The notes: a model not told the origin generated them from the sequence alone. Positions 46,431 to 56,006 are shown, counted from the first letter of the stretch. The stretch: DNA of 64,000 bases from JAFDVL01 sp963794955 (GCA_963794955.1 CAWCGF010000023.1:62001-126000), one strand, 5' to 3'. Made by a program: numbers and translations.

Positions 46431-49095
46431 CGCCGTAACGTAGCGCGCTGACCGGCAACTGGTTCAGGTCGTCGAGGCCGTTGGCTTCGAGGCGTGTTCC
46501 CTTGTTCCCAAGGTAACCCACTTCGAGCGCGAAGTTCGCAGGCAATTGATATTGCACGCCGAGGCTGTAGTTCTGTGCGTAGCCAACGCGGTTCGAGTCG
46601 GGGGCGATGTAGTTATAGCCCTGATTATTCAACTGGGCCGGGTTGCGATTCGGCAATGACCCGACGAGGCTGGGGAACGGTTGCCGCAGGTAGAGCACCG
46701 GGTCCTGCGGGAACGCCGTTGGATTGGTCGCCTGATTGACGGCGATGGAACCGTTATAGCCAATGTTGCCGAGGCTGGAGAAATTGGCAATCATCGGATT
46801 GGCGTTGATGCCGTAGCCACCACGCACGACAAACTTCGGCGTTATCGCGTAGGCAAAGCCTAGGCGCGGGCTAATCATTTTGTAGTAGTTGTTGTGGAAG
46901 CCCTTCTGACCCAACTCGTCGGCAAAGACGAGTGCGCCTGGACGATTGCCTGCCGCCGGATTAGGCTTAGTCAAATCAATCATACTGGCGCGGCCCGCGA
47001 CTTCGTTGAAGCCCATGTTCATCTCCCAGCGCAGTCCGAGATTGAGCGTCAGCTTCTGATTCACCTTCCAGTCGTCCGAGAAGTAAAAGCTCGGCTGCGT
47101 AACGCGGTACCCGAAGTTCGATACCGCCACGCCACGACCTGCGCTCTGTACCGCGCCCAGCAGGAAGCTGGCGAAGGCATGCCCAGTGCTGGCCGAAAAG
47201 CCGGGCAATTCCGTCTGTTGGGGGTTGAAGTTGAAGTTGCCAGAGCCGGATTTGTTGCGGTTATTGAGGTAGTACTTGCGTAGCTCAAACCCTGCCTTGT
47301 AATTATGCTGTCCTGAAATGATCGTCACATCATCCATGAAAATCGTCGAGCCGTTGTAGCTGCCACCTGCATTGCCGGAACCCAACCGCCCGCCTGCGCC
47401 AATGCCTCCCCCTTGAATCGTCGGGCCACCGAAGACCAATGTCGGAAAGTGCGTACCGGGCACGTTTTGCAACCCGATCTTGCTTGGCCAATCCTGATCC
47501 ACGAACACGCTTTCGTTCAGGTTGCCGAAGCGGTTGTAGCCCAATGCCATGTGATTGAGGATGTTCGAACTGATCGTCCAGTCATACGCCAGACGTACCA
47601 TTCGCCCTGGCGTGTATTGCAATTGATATACGCCTGTGGGCTTTTCGGGCGGAATGCCCCAGCGGCCTCCGGGCGAATTGTTCCGCAGCCGCATGGTGTG
47701 ATTGTAATAAGCGGACATGCGATGGTTGTCATTGAATTTGTGATCCACTTTGGCCGCATAAATGCGCTCATCGAAGACCGGGCAACATGCCGCAAAGGCG
47801 GGAATGTTGTTTAGCATGCGATCAATTAACGGATCCGTGATGCCGACCTGCGTCACGATGTTCCGCGAAACAGTGTCCCAAGCCGTTTGTGGAATGATGT
47901 TGCCAAGGAAGGGATCACGCACGACTTGGCCATTGACCGTGCGCGTGGTGCGCGGATCGTAAAGTTGTCCGAAGACGATGGGACGCCCCAGCGCATCAGT
48001 ACCGATCTGCTTGCCGGAATTCGCATTGCCAGTAAACGCCGGATCAAGCAGCTTGGAGAAATTCCCTTGTTTGAAGGCGGTCGTCGGCAAGGTGCTAAAG
48101 GCCGTCGAAACGAAATCGCGCTGGCGTGTCACTTCGAGGCTATTGAAGAAAAACGTCTTGTTGCGCCCGTTATAGACCTTAGGAATGTAAACGGGGCCAC
48201 CAATTGCGTAACCGTAGTTGAAGAGCTTAAACGGCGCGCGTGGGCGAATTTCCTGCCCGCTCGCATTTCTGCCGAACGATTTGTTGGTAAAGCTGTTGGC
48301 GCGCAACGCATCGTTTTGCACGTAGGTGAACCCGGAACCGTGCAAATCGTTGGTGCCGGACTTGATGGCGAAATTCGCTACGCTGGTTTGCCCGCCGCCG
48401 TATTGTGCGCCGATGGTGCCGGTTTGCATTTTGAATTCGTTGACGGATTCGGCGCTGGGGCTGAATTCGTTGTTGCTGCCGCCTTGCAAATCAAAACGAC
48501 CGAGCGGCATGCCTTCGATCAGAATTTCGTGCGAGTAGTTTTGCCCGCCATTGATCGAACCTTGAAATGTGCTACCGACTGTACCTGGCAGGCTGGAAAA
48601 GATGAACTGTTGAATTTGTCGTTGCCCGTCGGAAACGGCGACCGGCCACGTATCGAATTCCTTCTTGGTCACGTAGCGCCCGATTTCGGACGTGCTGGTT
48701 TCGAGCAGCGGCGCTTGATCAGTGACGGTAACAGTGTCAGTAACCGCCCCGGCTTGCAGCTTAATATCCACCGTCAACGTTTGCGCCACCAGCAAGTTGA
48801 TGTTGTTGGCGACAGAAGTCTGAAAGCCGGGCGCTTTAACGGTGATTTTGTACGTGCCGATAGACAGATATGGCAGCCGATACACGCCGGCGTCGGTCGT
48901 AGTCGTTCTGGTATCTTGACCGGTTCCAAGGTTGGTGGCGGTAATGTCAGCGTTAGGCACTACTGCACCCGAAACATCAGTGATGATGCCGTTGATCGTG
49001 CCGCGTTCGCCCTGGGCGAAGGCTGTGATGGACAGCAACACAAGCAGTACAAAAAGCATTGCGCCCCATAATCTTCTAGTAGATTGACTGTGCAT
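46171..49095 (-). CDS. Oar-like TonB-dependent receptor, N-terminal and plug/barrel part (frameshifted)
   Basis: Translation from ATG 49095 (MHSQSTRRLWGAMLFVLLVLL; AAGGAAAAA upstream) gives a signal peptide, a carboxypeptidase-regulatory-like domain (GTINGIITDVSGAVVPNADI, residues about 30-110), a plug region (EILIEGMPLGRFDLQGGSNNEF, SVNEFKMQTG) and a long beta-barrel. Up to ALRYGD (about 46427) the frame is homologous to Oar-type receptors; the residues encoded below that point (46171-46425) are out of frame and nonsense. A one-base loss near 46425-46430 splits it from the 45528-46430 fragment. Oar-like receptors import or export large ligands across the outer membrane. Confidence 0.88.
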   Translation of the reverse strand: MHSQSTRRLWGAMLFVLLVLLSITAFAQGERGTINGIITDVSGAVVPNADITATNLGTGQDTRTTTTDAGVYRLPYLSIGTYKITVKAPGFQTSVANNINLLVAQTLTVDIKLQAGAVTDTVTVTDQAPLLETSTSEIGRYVTKKEFDTWPVAVSDGQRQIQQFIFSSLPGTVGSTFQGSINGGQNYSHEILIEGMPLGRFDLQGGSNNEFSPSAESVNEFKMQTGTIGAQYGGGQTSVANFAIKSGTNDLHGSGFTYVQNDALRANSFTNKSFGRNASGQEIRPRAPFKLFNYGYAIGGPVYIPKVYNGRNKTFFFNSLEVTRQRDFVSTAFSTLPTTAFKQGNFSKLLDPAFTGNANSGKQIGTDALGRPIVFGQLYDPRTTRTVNGQVVRDPFLGNIIPQTAWDTVSRNIVTQVGITDPLIDRMLNNIPAFAACCPVFDERIYAAKVDHKFNDNHRMSAYYNHTMRLRNNSPGGRWGIPPEKPTGVYQLQYTPGRMVRLAYDWTISSNILNHMALGYNRFGNLNESVFVDQDWPSKIGLQNVPGTHFPTLVFGGPTIQGGGIGAGGRLGSGNAGGSYNGSTIFMDDVTIISGQHNYKAGFELRKYYLNNRNKSGSGNFNFNPQQTELPGFSASTGHAFASFLLGAVQSAGRGVAVSNFGYRVTQPSFYFSDDWKVNQKLTLNLGLRWEMNMGFNEVAGRASMIDLTKPNPAAGNRPGALVFADELGQKGFHNNYYKMISPRLGFAYAITPKFVVRGGYGINANPMIANFSSLGNIGYNGSIAVNQATNPTAFPQDPVLYLRQPFPSLVGSLPNRNPAQLNNQGYNYIAPDSNRVGYAQNYSLGVQYQLPANFALEVGYLGNKGTRLEANGLDDLNQLPVSALRYGDDLFQQLSARPCPWHPAAVCWLQRHGRAGSASFPAVHWHWPHLCKLRHVALRLAASAAHASPHQRAGHPRRVHVVEGDLHRFGQRD

Positions 49096-49182
49096 AAATT
49101 TTTCCTTTCGAGTCGTTTCAAGCAGTAACAAAATCATTCGCGTTGAAAATTGCTGCAAATGAATTTCCCACTACACTGGGTT

Positions 49183-50256
49183 TTACCAACGCCGCACTCC
49201 GAAGGGCGATGGCACAGGGTTATTTTTGACCTCTTCAAACCTCGTGAAGGTCTCTTTCGCCAGTTCGACAGCACCGATTTTCTGATAATAGCGAGCCAGT
49301 AAATAAAGCGCGTCGCCGTAGCCCGGATCAAGTTTGAGCGCCATCAGTAATTCGTCTTTGACTTCGGGGGATGCCGCTTTGCGGAACAGCGCTTTCGCAT
49401 ACCCGTAATGCGCATACGGCGAATCAGGATCGTTGCGTACGGCGCGATAGAGCCAGCCGATGCCGCGTTCATAATCGTCCCCATTGGTCAGTATTTTGCC
49501 GAGTTCGGCATACGGCCACGCATAGCGCACTTTTAGTCTTTCGATAACGCTGATGCAGGTTTGATACGCTTGTTTTGCCTTCTCTAATTCATTCTGGCCT
49601 TCGTACACGAGGCCCGCGTAATAATGCGCTTTGTAATGATCGGGCTGCAATTTGAAGACGGTTGTGAAGCGAGCCAGGGCGTCTTCATAACGTTTGTTCT
49701 CGAAATAATACCGACCCAAGTGATAATGCGGTTCGGCATCCATCGGGTTTTGTTTCGCTGCGGCATTGATGTGCAGCTCGAACTTGTCATATTGCTTTTG
49801 CAGGTATTCACAAATCGCCAGCAGCTTATAGACCTCGGCGCGTTGGTCGCCGCGCGCCAGACATTGTTGCGCAGCCGCAGCAGCTTGTGGAATCTGCCCG
49901 TTCTGGAAGGCCAGAACAGCCCGGAGAAAAGTCGGTTCGGTGTCTTCAGGATGCAGCCGGGCAAAGATTGCGATGTGCGCTTCCGCTTCGTTCGTGCGTG
50001 CCTGCCGCAGGAGTAGTTGAATCAAAGCTTTGCGCGCCGGCTTGTGCTGGCCTTGTCGTTGCAGCGCCTGTTCCAATAAGGGAATCGCAGCATTAAAGTC
50101 GCCTCGCTGCACGCTGGCTTGTGCTTGTTGTAATAACGGCGCAACAGTGGTTTCAGCCGCGAGGTCAAGGGTGGAAGGAGACTGGCCAGGCTGACCAAAT
50201 GTAGCGCTCGCCCATAGCCCGATGAACGTCAAGATTAAGAGGGTCTTGCGAACCAT
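49183..50256 (-). CDS. Secreted tetratricopeptide repeat protein
   Basis: The 357-residue protein has a signal peptide (MVRKTLLILTFIGLWASATFGQ) and then about eight TPR-like helical pairs: GDFNAAIPLLEQALQRQGQ, AEPHYHLGRYYFENKRYEDAL, KAHYYAGLVYEGQNELEKA, GDALYLLARYYQKIGAVELA. TPR proteins serve as scaffolds. It precedes the TonB-dependent receptor by 87 bases on the same strand, an arrangement common in acidobacteria, so both may be one transcript. Confidence 0.9.
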   Translation of the reverse strand: MVRKTLLILTFIGLWASATFGQPGQSPSTLDLAAETTVAPLLQQAQASVQRGDFNAAIPLLEQALQRQGQHKPARKALIQLLLRQARTNEAEAHIAIFARLHPEDTEPTFLRAVLAFQNGQIPQAAAAAQQCLARGDQRAEVYKLLAICEYLQKQYDKFELHINAAAKQNPMDAEPHYHLGRYYFENKRYEDALARFTTVFKLQPDHYKAHYYAGLVYEGQNELEKAKQAYQTCISVIERLKVRYAWPYAELGKILTNGDDYERGIGWLYRAVRNDPDSPYAHYGYAKALFRKAASPEVKDELLMALKLDPGYGDALYLLARYYQKIGAVELAKETFTRFEEVKNNPVPSPFGVRRW

Positions 50257-50430
50257 AAAAGCCTCAAATGAAGTGCAAAGCTAGACAGTCAATCAGTAAT
50301 CAGAGAGGAATTAATCTTCAGCTATTAGAACGCGGCGATTATGGCTGAGCCACGCGGGTTTGGCAATGGTATTTCAGGCAATTCCTGCTACACTACAGCC
50401 CCATTATTTCCCTTAGAAGAGAGGAACCTT

Positions 50431-51242
50431 ATGTCACAAGCATTGGCAAATTGGGTAGATGTAACGCCTGATGTTCATCAATTGATTACGGAGGACGATG
50501 CGCCTGTGGATAACTTACCATCGGGAAGCAACAACGACTCCTGACCGAAACGCTTTACAGTTCGTGGTCAGGGCCGGGGGAAGGACGCCCCTTTCTGGCG
50601 GCGGCAAACATTGGAGTGTTCTACCTGGCACGCCGTCCAGCTATCGTGCCAGACGTGCTGTTGAGCCTGGATGTCGAGGTCTCGGAAGATTGGTGGGAAA
50701 AAGAACACCGCTCCTATTTCTTGTGGGAATTTGGGAAACCACCTGATTTGGCCTTGGAAATTGTTTCCAACAAAGAAGGGAAAGAAGATTCCGAAAAGAA
50801 GCAAACTTACGCTCGGATGCGTGTGCCCTATTATGTGATCTTCGACCCACAGCTTCAGATCATGTCGGATGTATTGACAGTCTATAAACTAGATGGGTTT
50901 GCCTATGAACAGCAAACCACGGCATCTTTCACGAACCTGGGCCTGGGACTGATGCTTTGGGAAGGCAAATATGAAGGGAAAGAATCAACCTGGTTGCGCT
51001 GGGTTGATGGAACCGGCGTCATGATTCAAAGCGGTAAAGAGCGCGCCGAGCAAGAACGGCAGCGGGCTGAAGAAGAATATCGGCGGGCTGAAGAAGAACG
51101 TCAACGGGCCGAAGCCGCAGAAGCACGGGAGCAACAAATGATGGAACATGCCAGGCAGGTAGAACTAAAACTTGAGCAAGAACAGCATCGTGCTGAACGT
51201 CTCGCCGAAATGCTTCGGCAATTAGGACAAAATCCCGATTAG
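50431..51242 (+). CDS. Uma2 family (DUF820) protein with coiled-coil tail, frameshifted
   Basis: ATG 50431 (MSQALANWVDVTPDVHQL) has GAGGAA upstream but this frame stops at 50544. One base shift near 50518-50525 restores GKQQRLLTETLYSSWSGPG, then FYLARRPAIVPDVLLSLDVE, RSYFLWEFGKPPDLALEIVS and YARMRVPYYVIFDPQ, the Uma2/DUF820 PD-(D/E)XK-like core (D and ExVS residues). The tail is a charged heptad coiled coil of repeated RAEEER units. Uma2 proteins are predicted nucleases abundant in cyanobacteria and Blastocatellia, of unknown role. A second start at 50616 would give only the C-terminal 208 residues. Confidence 0.78.
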
Positions 51243-52621
51243 CTATTCACCGCTTGGCGGGCGCGAGCAAGCTCTTTTTCGACCTGGGCGGGCGATGTTC
51301 CGCCTGTTCGGTTCTTTCCGGCTAAGCAATTTTCGAGTGAAATGGCCTCGAACAAATCGGCGGCGAAGAGCGGCGAAAATTGCTGATACTCATCCAACGT
51401 CAATTCATTCAATTCCCTGCCTTGCGCCAGCGCAAACACTACGACTCGCCCAATAATGTCGTGCGATTTACGAAACTCAATGCCTTTACGCACCAGGTAA
51501 TCGGCTAAATCGGTTGCGTTCGTGTAATCCCGGATCGCGGCAGCTCGCGCACGCTCCGCGTTGAAATCAATATTGCGCAAGACGGTGGCAATAACACGCA
51601 GGCTGCCCGACAACGTGTCGAGCGTGTCGAAGAGCGCCTCTTTGTCTTCCTGCAAATCTTTGTTGTAGGCGAGTGGCAAGCCCTTCGCTAAGGTCAACAA
51701 AGCGGTGACGTGGCCGAAGATGCGAGCCGCCTTCCCGCGCACGAGTTCAAGCGAATCCGGGTTTTTCTTCTGCGGCATCAGACTGCTGCCCGTCGCAATA
51801 GCATCGCCCAGTTTGATGAAGCCAAATTCCTGCGTGGAGTAAATAATCAAATCTTCGGACAAGCGTGACAAGTGCATCATCGTCAACGCGGCGGCATTGA
51901 CGAATTCGATGATGTAATCGCGGTCGCTGACGGCATCAAGACTGTTATGCGTCACGCCCGCAAAGCCTAATTCGCTGGCCATCCATTCCCGATCTACGGG
52001 AAAGTTCGTGCCAGCCAACGCGCCGGAGCCGAGCGGCAGCACATTCACGCGTTTCGTGAGTTCAGCCAGGCGCTCACGATCTCGTCCAAGCATTTGAAAA
52101 TAAGCGAGCAGGAAATGGGCGAGCAGAATCGGCTGGGCTTTTTGCAGATGCGTATAACCGGGCAGCGGCGCATTCGGATGGGTTTCGGCAAATTCCAGCA
52201 GCGCGCGTTGGGCATCTATGAGCAGCAAATCTACGGCTTGGATTTCCTCGCGCAGAAACAAGCGCGTTGCCGTCGCAACCTGATCATTGCGGCTGCGTCC
52301 CGTGTGGAGCTTGAACCCGACATCACCAATCAAGGCGACGAGACGCGCTTCGATGAAGCTGTGAACGTCTTCGGACTGCGCAAACTCTGGGCGCAGCAAG
52401 TAGGCGGGGTCTTGGGACTGAAGCGCAATTTGTTCCAAGCCTGCCACGATCCGTTGCGCTTCGGCTTCTGTCAGGAGATTGGCTTTAGCTAAGGCTTTTG
52501 CCTGCACGACACAGCCTTGCAAGTCGGCGGCGAGCAAGCGTTGATCAAACCGAAAGCTGGCATTGAAGGCGGCAAAATGTTGGTCTGCTTCGCCAGTAAA
52601 CCGTCCACCCCAGAGTTTCAT
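51239..52621 (-). CDS. argH: Argininosuccinate lyase
   Basis: The 460-residue enzyme starts at ATG 52621 (MKLWGGRFTGEADQHFAAFN), the standard ArgH start. It splits argininosuccinate into arginine and fumarate, the last step of arginine synthesis. HTGRSRNDQVATATRLFLR, LPGYTHLQKAQPILLAH and the fumarase/lyase signature GSSLMPQKKNPDSLELVRGKA are intact; catalytic His and Ser residues lie in these. Length is normal. No other arg genes are nearby. The stop overlaps the convergent Uma2 gene by 4 bases. Confidence 0.97.
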   Translation of the reverse strand: MKLWGGRFTGEADQHFAAFNASFRFDQRLLAADLQGCVVQAKALAKANLLTEAEAQRIVAGLEQIALQSQDPAYLLRPEFAQSEDVHSFIEARLVALIGDVGFKLHTGRSRNDQVATATRLFLREEIQAVDLLLIDAQRALLEFAETHPNAPLPGYTHLQKAQPILLAHFLLAYFQMLGRDRERLAELTKRVNVLPLGSGALAGTNFPVDREWMASELGFAGVTHNSLDAVSDRDYIIEFVNAAALTMMHLSRLSEDLIIYSTQEFGFIKLGDAIATGSSLMPQKKNPDSLELVRGKAARIFGHVTALLTLAKGLPLAYNKDLQEDKEALFDTLDTLSGSLRVIATVLRNIDFNAERARAAAIRDYTNATDLADYLVRKGIEFRKSHDIIGRVVVFALAQGRELNELTLDEYQQFSPLFAADLFEAISLENCLAGKNRTGGTSPAQVEKELARARQAVNS

Positions 52622-52622
52622 A

Positions 52623-52687
52623 ATTGGTCGTTGGTCATCCGTCATTGGTCATTGGCCAGCCGAACTTATGGGCCAATGACCAATGAC
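52623..52687. repeat. Heptamer-iterated inverted repeat at the argH start
   Basis: Five consecutive 7-base units run from 52623: ATTGGTC, GTTGGTC, ATCCGTC, ATTGGTC, ATTGGCC. The last 17 bases (52641-52657) are exactly complementary to 52671-52687 (GGCCAATGACCAATGAC) around a 13-base loop. The units abut the argH start codon, so the hairpin would form in the argH leader. Such heptamer repeats are well known in cyanobacterial intergenic DNA. Confidence 0.8.
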
Positions 52688-52709
52688 AAGTGGCAAAGGA
52701 AAAAACTCA

Positions 52710-53822
52710 TTACTTTCCGAGCAAATTCCCTTTGATTAAATCTATCACCATATCGGCTTCCGCAGGGGTGCTGAGACCGACACTGACGTTTTCGATTTTG
52801 AAGAGTTTGTTATTGTGCTTGACGACGATAATCGGCGAGGGTAGCACGCGGTTGACTTCTTTGATCTGCCCCTTGGCGAGCGACGCGAAGGGTTTGTCCG
52901 GCGCATTGAAATCAGCCAGGACAAGGTGAGTCGCAGAAATTCGCAACCAGCTTGTTTTCAATTCCTGAAATGTCAGACGCTGGGTTTGGCGATCCCGACT
53001 GGGTCTGCGCCATAGACTGTCATGCGCAACTTTGAAAATCGCAGCCCCGCCCAAGTTGATCGCCTGCAACATGGCGGCGGAAGCCTTAACCTGATCTTTC
53101 TTGAATTCGTTATACAACAAGCCGAGGTACTCATACGCGCCCGCTTGCTTGGCATCATCCTGCGCTAGTCGTTCAAGCTGACCAATACTTTCCTCCAGTT
53201 TTTGCGGATTGAACCCTTTCACAATTTGTTCCAGCCGATTTTTGTAGCCCGCAGCGGTGAGTCCCAGATGATTAAGCTTGAGCGCGTATAAAATCGGCGC
53301 GCTTAGGGTAGGACTGGGAGCGACGGACACCCGCACTCGGTATTCCCCATCGGCGGGTAGAACCAGTTCGGGCGTAGCAAGTTGGTAGAAGCCGGAATGC
53401 TCGTCGCGCTTCAGCGGCAGATTGATTTTATTCGCGTCCAGCAATTCGACTTTCAGCGAAGCCGCAGGGCTGTTCAGTTGAATCGTGAAGAGGTCGGCAT
53501 CAGTGGCGGCCAGCGCGAATTCTTGAAAGAACACATTCGGCGGAATGCGTCCCGCAGTAGGCGCGTCAATTTCCCCTTCCACCTGCTGATTAAAGACAAT
53601 TGGCTCCACCGTGGCTGGCTCCTTGAAGGCGACCACTTTCAGAGGGGGTTTGGCTGGCGTTGAGGTCTTGGCTTTGGCCGGAGCGGGCTTCGGCTTAGCT
53701 TTCGCGCTGCTGGATTTGGGCACAGGTGGTAAATCACCGCTGCCACCTTGAGCCGCTGCCGTAGCGGTCAACGCGAAAAGGAATAAACAGGTACAGCTAG
53801 CAGTAACGAAGGTGAGTTTCAT
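52710..53822 (-). CDS. Secreted protein of unknown function
   Basis: The 370-residue protein has a signal peptide (MKLTFVTASCTCLFLFALTATAAAQ) and then a Pro/Lys/Ala-rich linker (KAKPKPAPAKAKTSTPAKP). A beta-rich domain follows (VEGEIDAPTAGRIPPNVFFQEFAL, YRVRVSVAPSPTLSAP), similar in feel to bacterial pre-peptidase C-terminal domains, then a helical TPR-like segment and a final segment (IKEVNRVLPSPIIVVKHNNKLFKIENVSVGL). The start overlaps the kinase stop by 4 bases, so it is likely to be co-expressed with that kinase and may be its substrate or sensor; that is inference. Confidence 0.82.
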   Translation of the reverse strand: MKLTFVTASCTCLFLFALTATAAAQGGSGDLPPVPKSSSAKAKPKPAPAKAKTSTPAKPPLKVVAFKEPATVEPIVFNQQVEGEIDAPTAGRIPPNVFFQEFALAATDADLFTIQLNSPAASLKVELLDANKINLPLKRDEHSGFYQLATPELVLPADGEYRVRVSVAPSPTLSAPILYALKLNHLGLTAAGYKNRLEQIVKGFNPQKLEESIGQLERLAQDDAKQAGAYEYLGLLYNEFKKDQVKASAAMLQAINLGGAAIFKVAHDSLWRRPSRDRQTQRLTFQELKTSWLRISATHLVLADFNAPDKPFASLAKGQIKEVNRVLPSPIIVVKHNNKLFKIENVSVGLSTPAEADMVIDLIKGNLLGK

Positions 53823-55924
53823 GGTTGCGGAACATCTTGGGCGCAGCGGAAACCGATTGCGCCGTAGTCAATTTTATCGGGGGCGAAGCCGCGCGGCCAA
53901 TCATTCCGCGTGGCAGGCCACCCGCGCCGATAAGTCGTGGTGGCCTGATTGAGCTTACTTTCCCACGAACCGCCCCGGATCACTTTCAGGTTTTGATAGG
54001 CTTCTAACCCGGGCGTAAGCTTGCCGCCCGGATAAGCTTTGAGAGGGCTGGATGTCCATTCCCAGACATTACCCGACATGTCAGACAAACCAAAGATCGT
54101 TTTCCCATCCGTATAAAGCCCGACGGGTTTCGTTTTGACTTCACTCGGATCAATGGCAGTGTCATCGTTAATGTTCGCTGCGCCCGGCTTATATGTTTCG
54201 CCCCACGGATACAGGCGATCATCCACCCCACGGGCCGCATATTCCCATTCTTCTTCCGTCGGCAGCCGCTTGCCTGCCCATTTGGCATAGGCCATAGCAT
54301 CTTCCCAGGTCACATCCGTGACCGGATGGCTTTCCAGCCCTGCCGCAAAATTCCCTTCTTTCCAAGAGGGCGGAGCCGGGTAATTAACAGCGTCCAGAAA
54401 TTTCTTATAGGCTTCGTTGGTGACTTCCGTCTGATCAATGAAAAATTGTTTGACGTTGGCCGTATGCGAAGGCTGATCCATATCATCGCCATCGTCGCGC
54501 CCCATGTTGAAGTCCCCGCCATTGATTAGCGTCATTCCTTCCGGTGCGGTCAACGGTTTCACCGTAGCCACAGGCGTTGGTTCGGCCTTTTGGGGCGGTA
54601 GTTGCGTCGAAATATCCTTGGCACTAGGCTGCGGTTTGGGTGTTTGCTGAAAACCAACCAACCCCCAGGACAATCCGCCTATCAATAAAATTACTGCTGC
54701 GCCAGCCGCCACGTAGAGCGGTGCGCGCGCAGGCTTGGCGCTTGGCACCACGGGTGTCGTGACTTTTGTTGCTACTCTCGTCTCGGCCATCTGTGCGACA
54801 GGGGCAAAAGACTTGGGTTGGCTGGGTTGCTGGACGGCGGTCTCAAACTCGCGCGCCAAATCCAGGGCGGATTGTTGCCGGGCTTCCGGTTTTTTCTCCA
54901 GCGCTTTCAAGACCACGCGTTCCACTTCCGCTGGCACATAGGGATTGAGCGAGATCAAACGCCGGGGCTTTTCCGTGACGTGTTTGATGACAACGCCGGT
55001 GGAATTTTTGGCGGTAAAGGGTTGTACCCCCGTGAGCATTTCATACAGCACAATACCCAGACTATAGACATCGGAGCGGGCATCCAGCGATTCGCCCTGG
55101 CATTGTTCCGGCGACATGTAATTCGGTGTCCCGATAACCGTCCCCACCTGCGTCAACGTTGGGTCAATTTCGCCCGTATCGTTGGTGCGGTCAAGCAATT
55201 TGGCGATGCCGAAATCGAGGATTTTCACATGTGGGGTGCCGTCGTGTGAATCCAAAATAATAATGTTGTCCGGTTTGATGTCACGATGAATGATGCCCAA
55301 CCGATGCGCGGCTTCGATGGCGGCACAGGCTTGTTTCATGATGCTCAACGCCTGCAGCAACGGCATCGTTTTTTCATCGCTCATGACATCTCGAAGGCTT
55401 CGGCCTTCGAGATATTCCATGACGATATACGTGGTGCCATCCGCATCCTGGCCAAAATCATGCACGACTACCGCATTGGGATGATGAAGTTTGGCGGCAG
55501 CGCGAGCTTCGCGTTGAAACCGTTCGCGCGATTGGCTGTCTTGCACTACTTCAGGGCGCAACACTTTGACGGCCACAGTGTCGCCTATATGAATCCGGCG
55601 TGCTGTGTAAATCGCGCCCATGCCTCCGCTGCCGATGCACTCTTTGATCTCGTACCGATTGCCAAGGATTTGCCCGGTGGCCATTTCCTTGCCCATCGGT
55701 TCCCTTGTCGTGCGCGGATCAGTCGCGTACCGGGCCAGGTCATCCGCAGAAGAGATGAGAGTTTTTTCTTCAGATGAGATGAGAGTTTTTTCTTCGCTGG
55801 CAAACAGCTTTGCCGACTCCCGCATGGATTTGGATTGCTCGGAGGACGGCAAGGCGGAATTGCAGTGCGGACAGTGTGCCGACTCAGTGCTGACTTGTTG
55901 ACCACAATTGATGCAATACATCAT
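53819..55924 (-). CDS. Ser/Thr protein kinase with zinc ribbon and formylglycine-enzyme-like (SUMF1) domain
   Basis: The 701-residue protein starts with a zinc ribbon (YCINCGQQV and HCPHC, residues 4-22). A tandem SSEEKTLI repeat follows. The kinase domain spans about 92-365: ECIGSGGMGAIYTAR (glycine loop), VAVKVLRP (ATP lysine), IHRDIKPDNIIIL, KILDFGIAKLL and GTPNYMSPEQ, all intact. One membrane helix is at about residues 400-420 (VAAGAAVILLIGGLSWGLVGF). Residues about 470-700 form an FGE-sulfatase/SUMF1 fold (MTLINGGDFNMGRDDGDDMDQP, FIDQTEVTNEAYKKF, GNVWEWTSSP), probably extracytoplasmic and used for ligand binding. Confidence 0.92.
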   Translation of the reverse strand: MMYCINCGQQVSTESAHCPHCNSALPSSEQSKSMRESAKLFASEEKTLISSEEKTLISSADDLARYATDPRTTREPMGKEMATGQILGNRYEIKECIGSGGMGAIYTARRIHIGDTVAVKVLRPEVVQDSQSRERFQREARAAAKLHHPNAVVVHDFGQDADGTTYIVMEYLEGRSLRDVMSDEKTMPLLQALSIMKQACAAIEAAHRLGIIHRDIKPDNIIILDSHDGTPHVKILDFGIAKLLDRTNDTGEIDPTLTQVGTVIGTPNYMSPEQCQGESLDARSDVYSLGIVLYEMLTGVQPFTAKNSTGVVIKHVTEKPRRLISLNPYVPAEVERVVLKALEKKPEARQQSALDLAREFETAVQQPSQPKSFAPVAQMAETRVATKVTTPVVPSAKPARAPLYVAAGAAVILLIGGLSWGLVGFQQTPKPQPSAKDISTQLPPQKAEPTPVATVKPLTAPEGMTLINGGDFNMGRDDGDDMDQPSHTANVKQFFIDQTEVTNEAYKKFLDAVNYPAPPSWKEGNFAAGLESHPVTDVTWEDAMAYAKWAGKRLPTEEEWEYAARGVDDRLYPWGETYKPGAANINDDTAIDPSEVKTKPVGLYTDGKTIFGLSDMSGNVWEWTSSPLKAYPGGKLTPGLEAYQNLKVIRGGSWESKLNQATTTYRRGWPATRNDWPRGFAPDKIDYGAIGFRCAQDVPQP

Positions 55925-55972
55925 CGTTGATTTAGAAAAAGGCCGCGAGATAAGGAATGGAAAAATTTCACG

Positions 55973-56006
55973 GCAGAACTTAGCTTCAAAGCAGAACTTA
56001 GCTTCA
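55973..56006. repeat. Two 16-base direct repeats in the 332-base gap before the CDP-alcohol transferase
   Basis: GCAGAACTTAGCTTCA occurs at 55973-55988 and again at 55991-56006, an 18-base period. Apart from this and the promoter at 56111-56139, the gap 55925-56256 holds no gene or other feature I can recognise. Confidence 0.7.

Noticed and set aside
47887..49071. A 394-codon plus-strand frame opposite the TonB-dependent receptor
   Set aside because: No signal peptide, domain or ribosome site; the minus strand is clearly the receptor.
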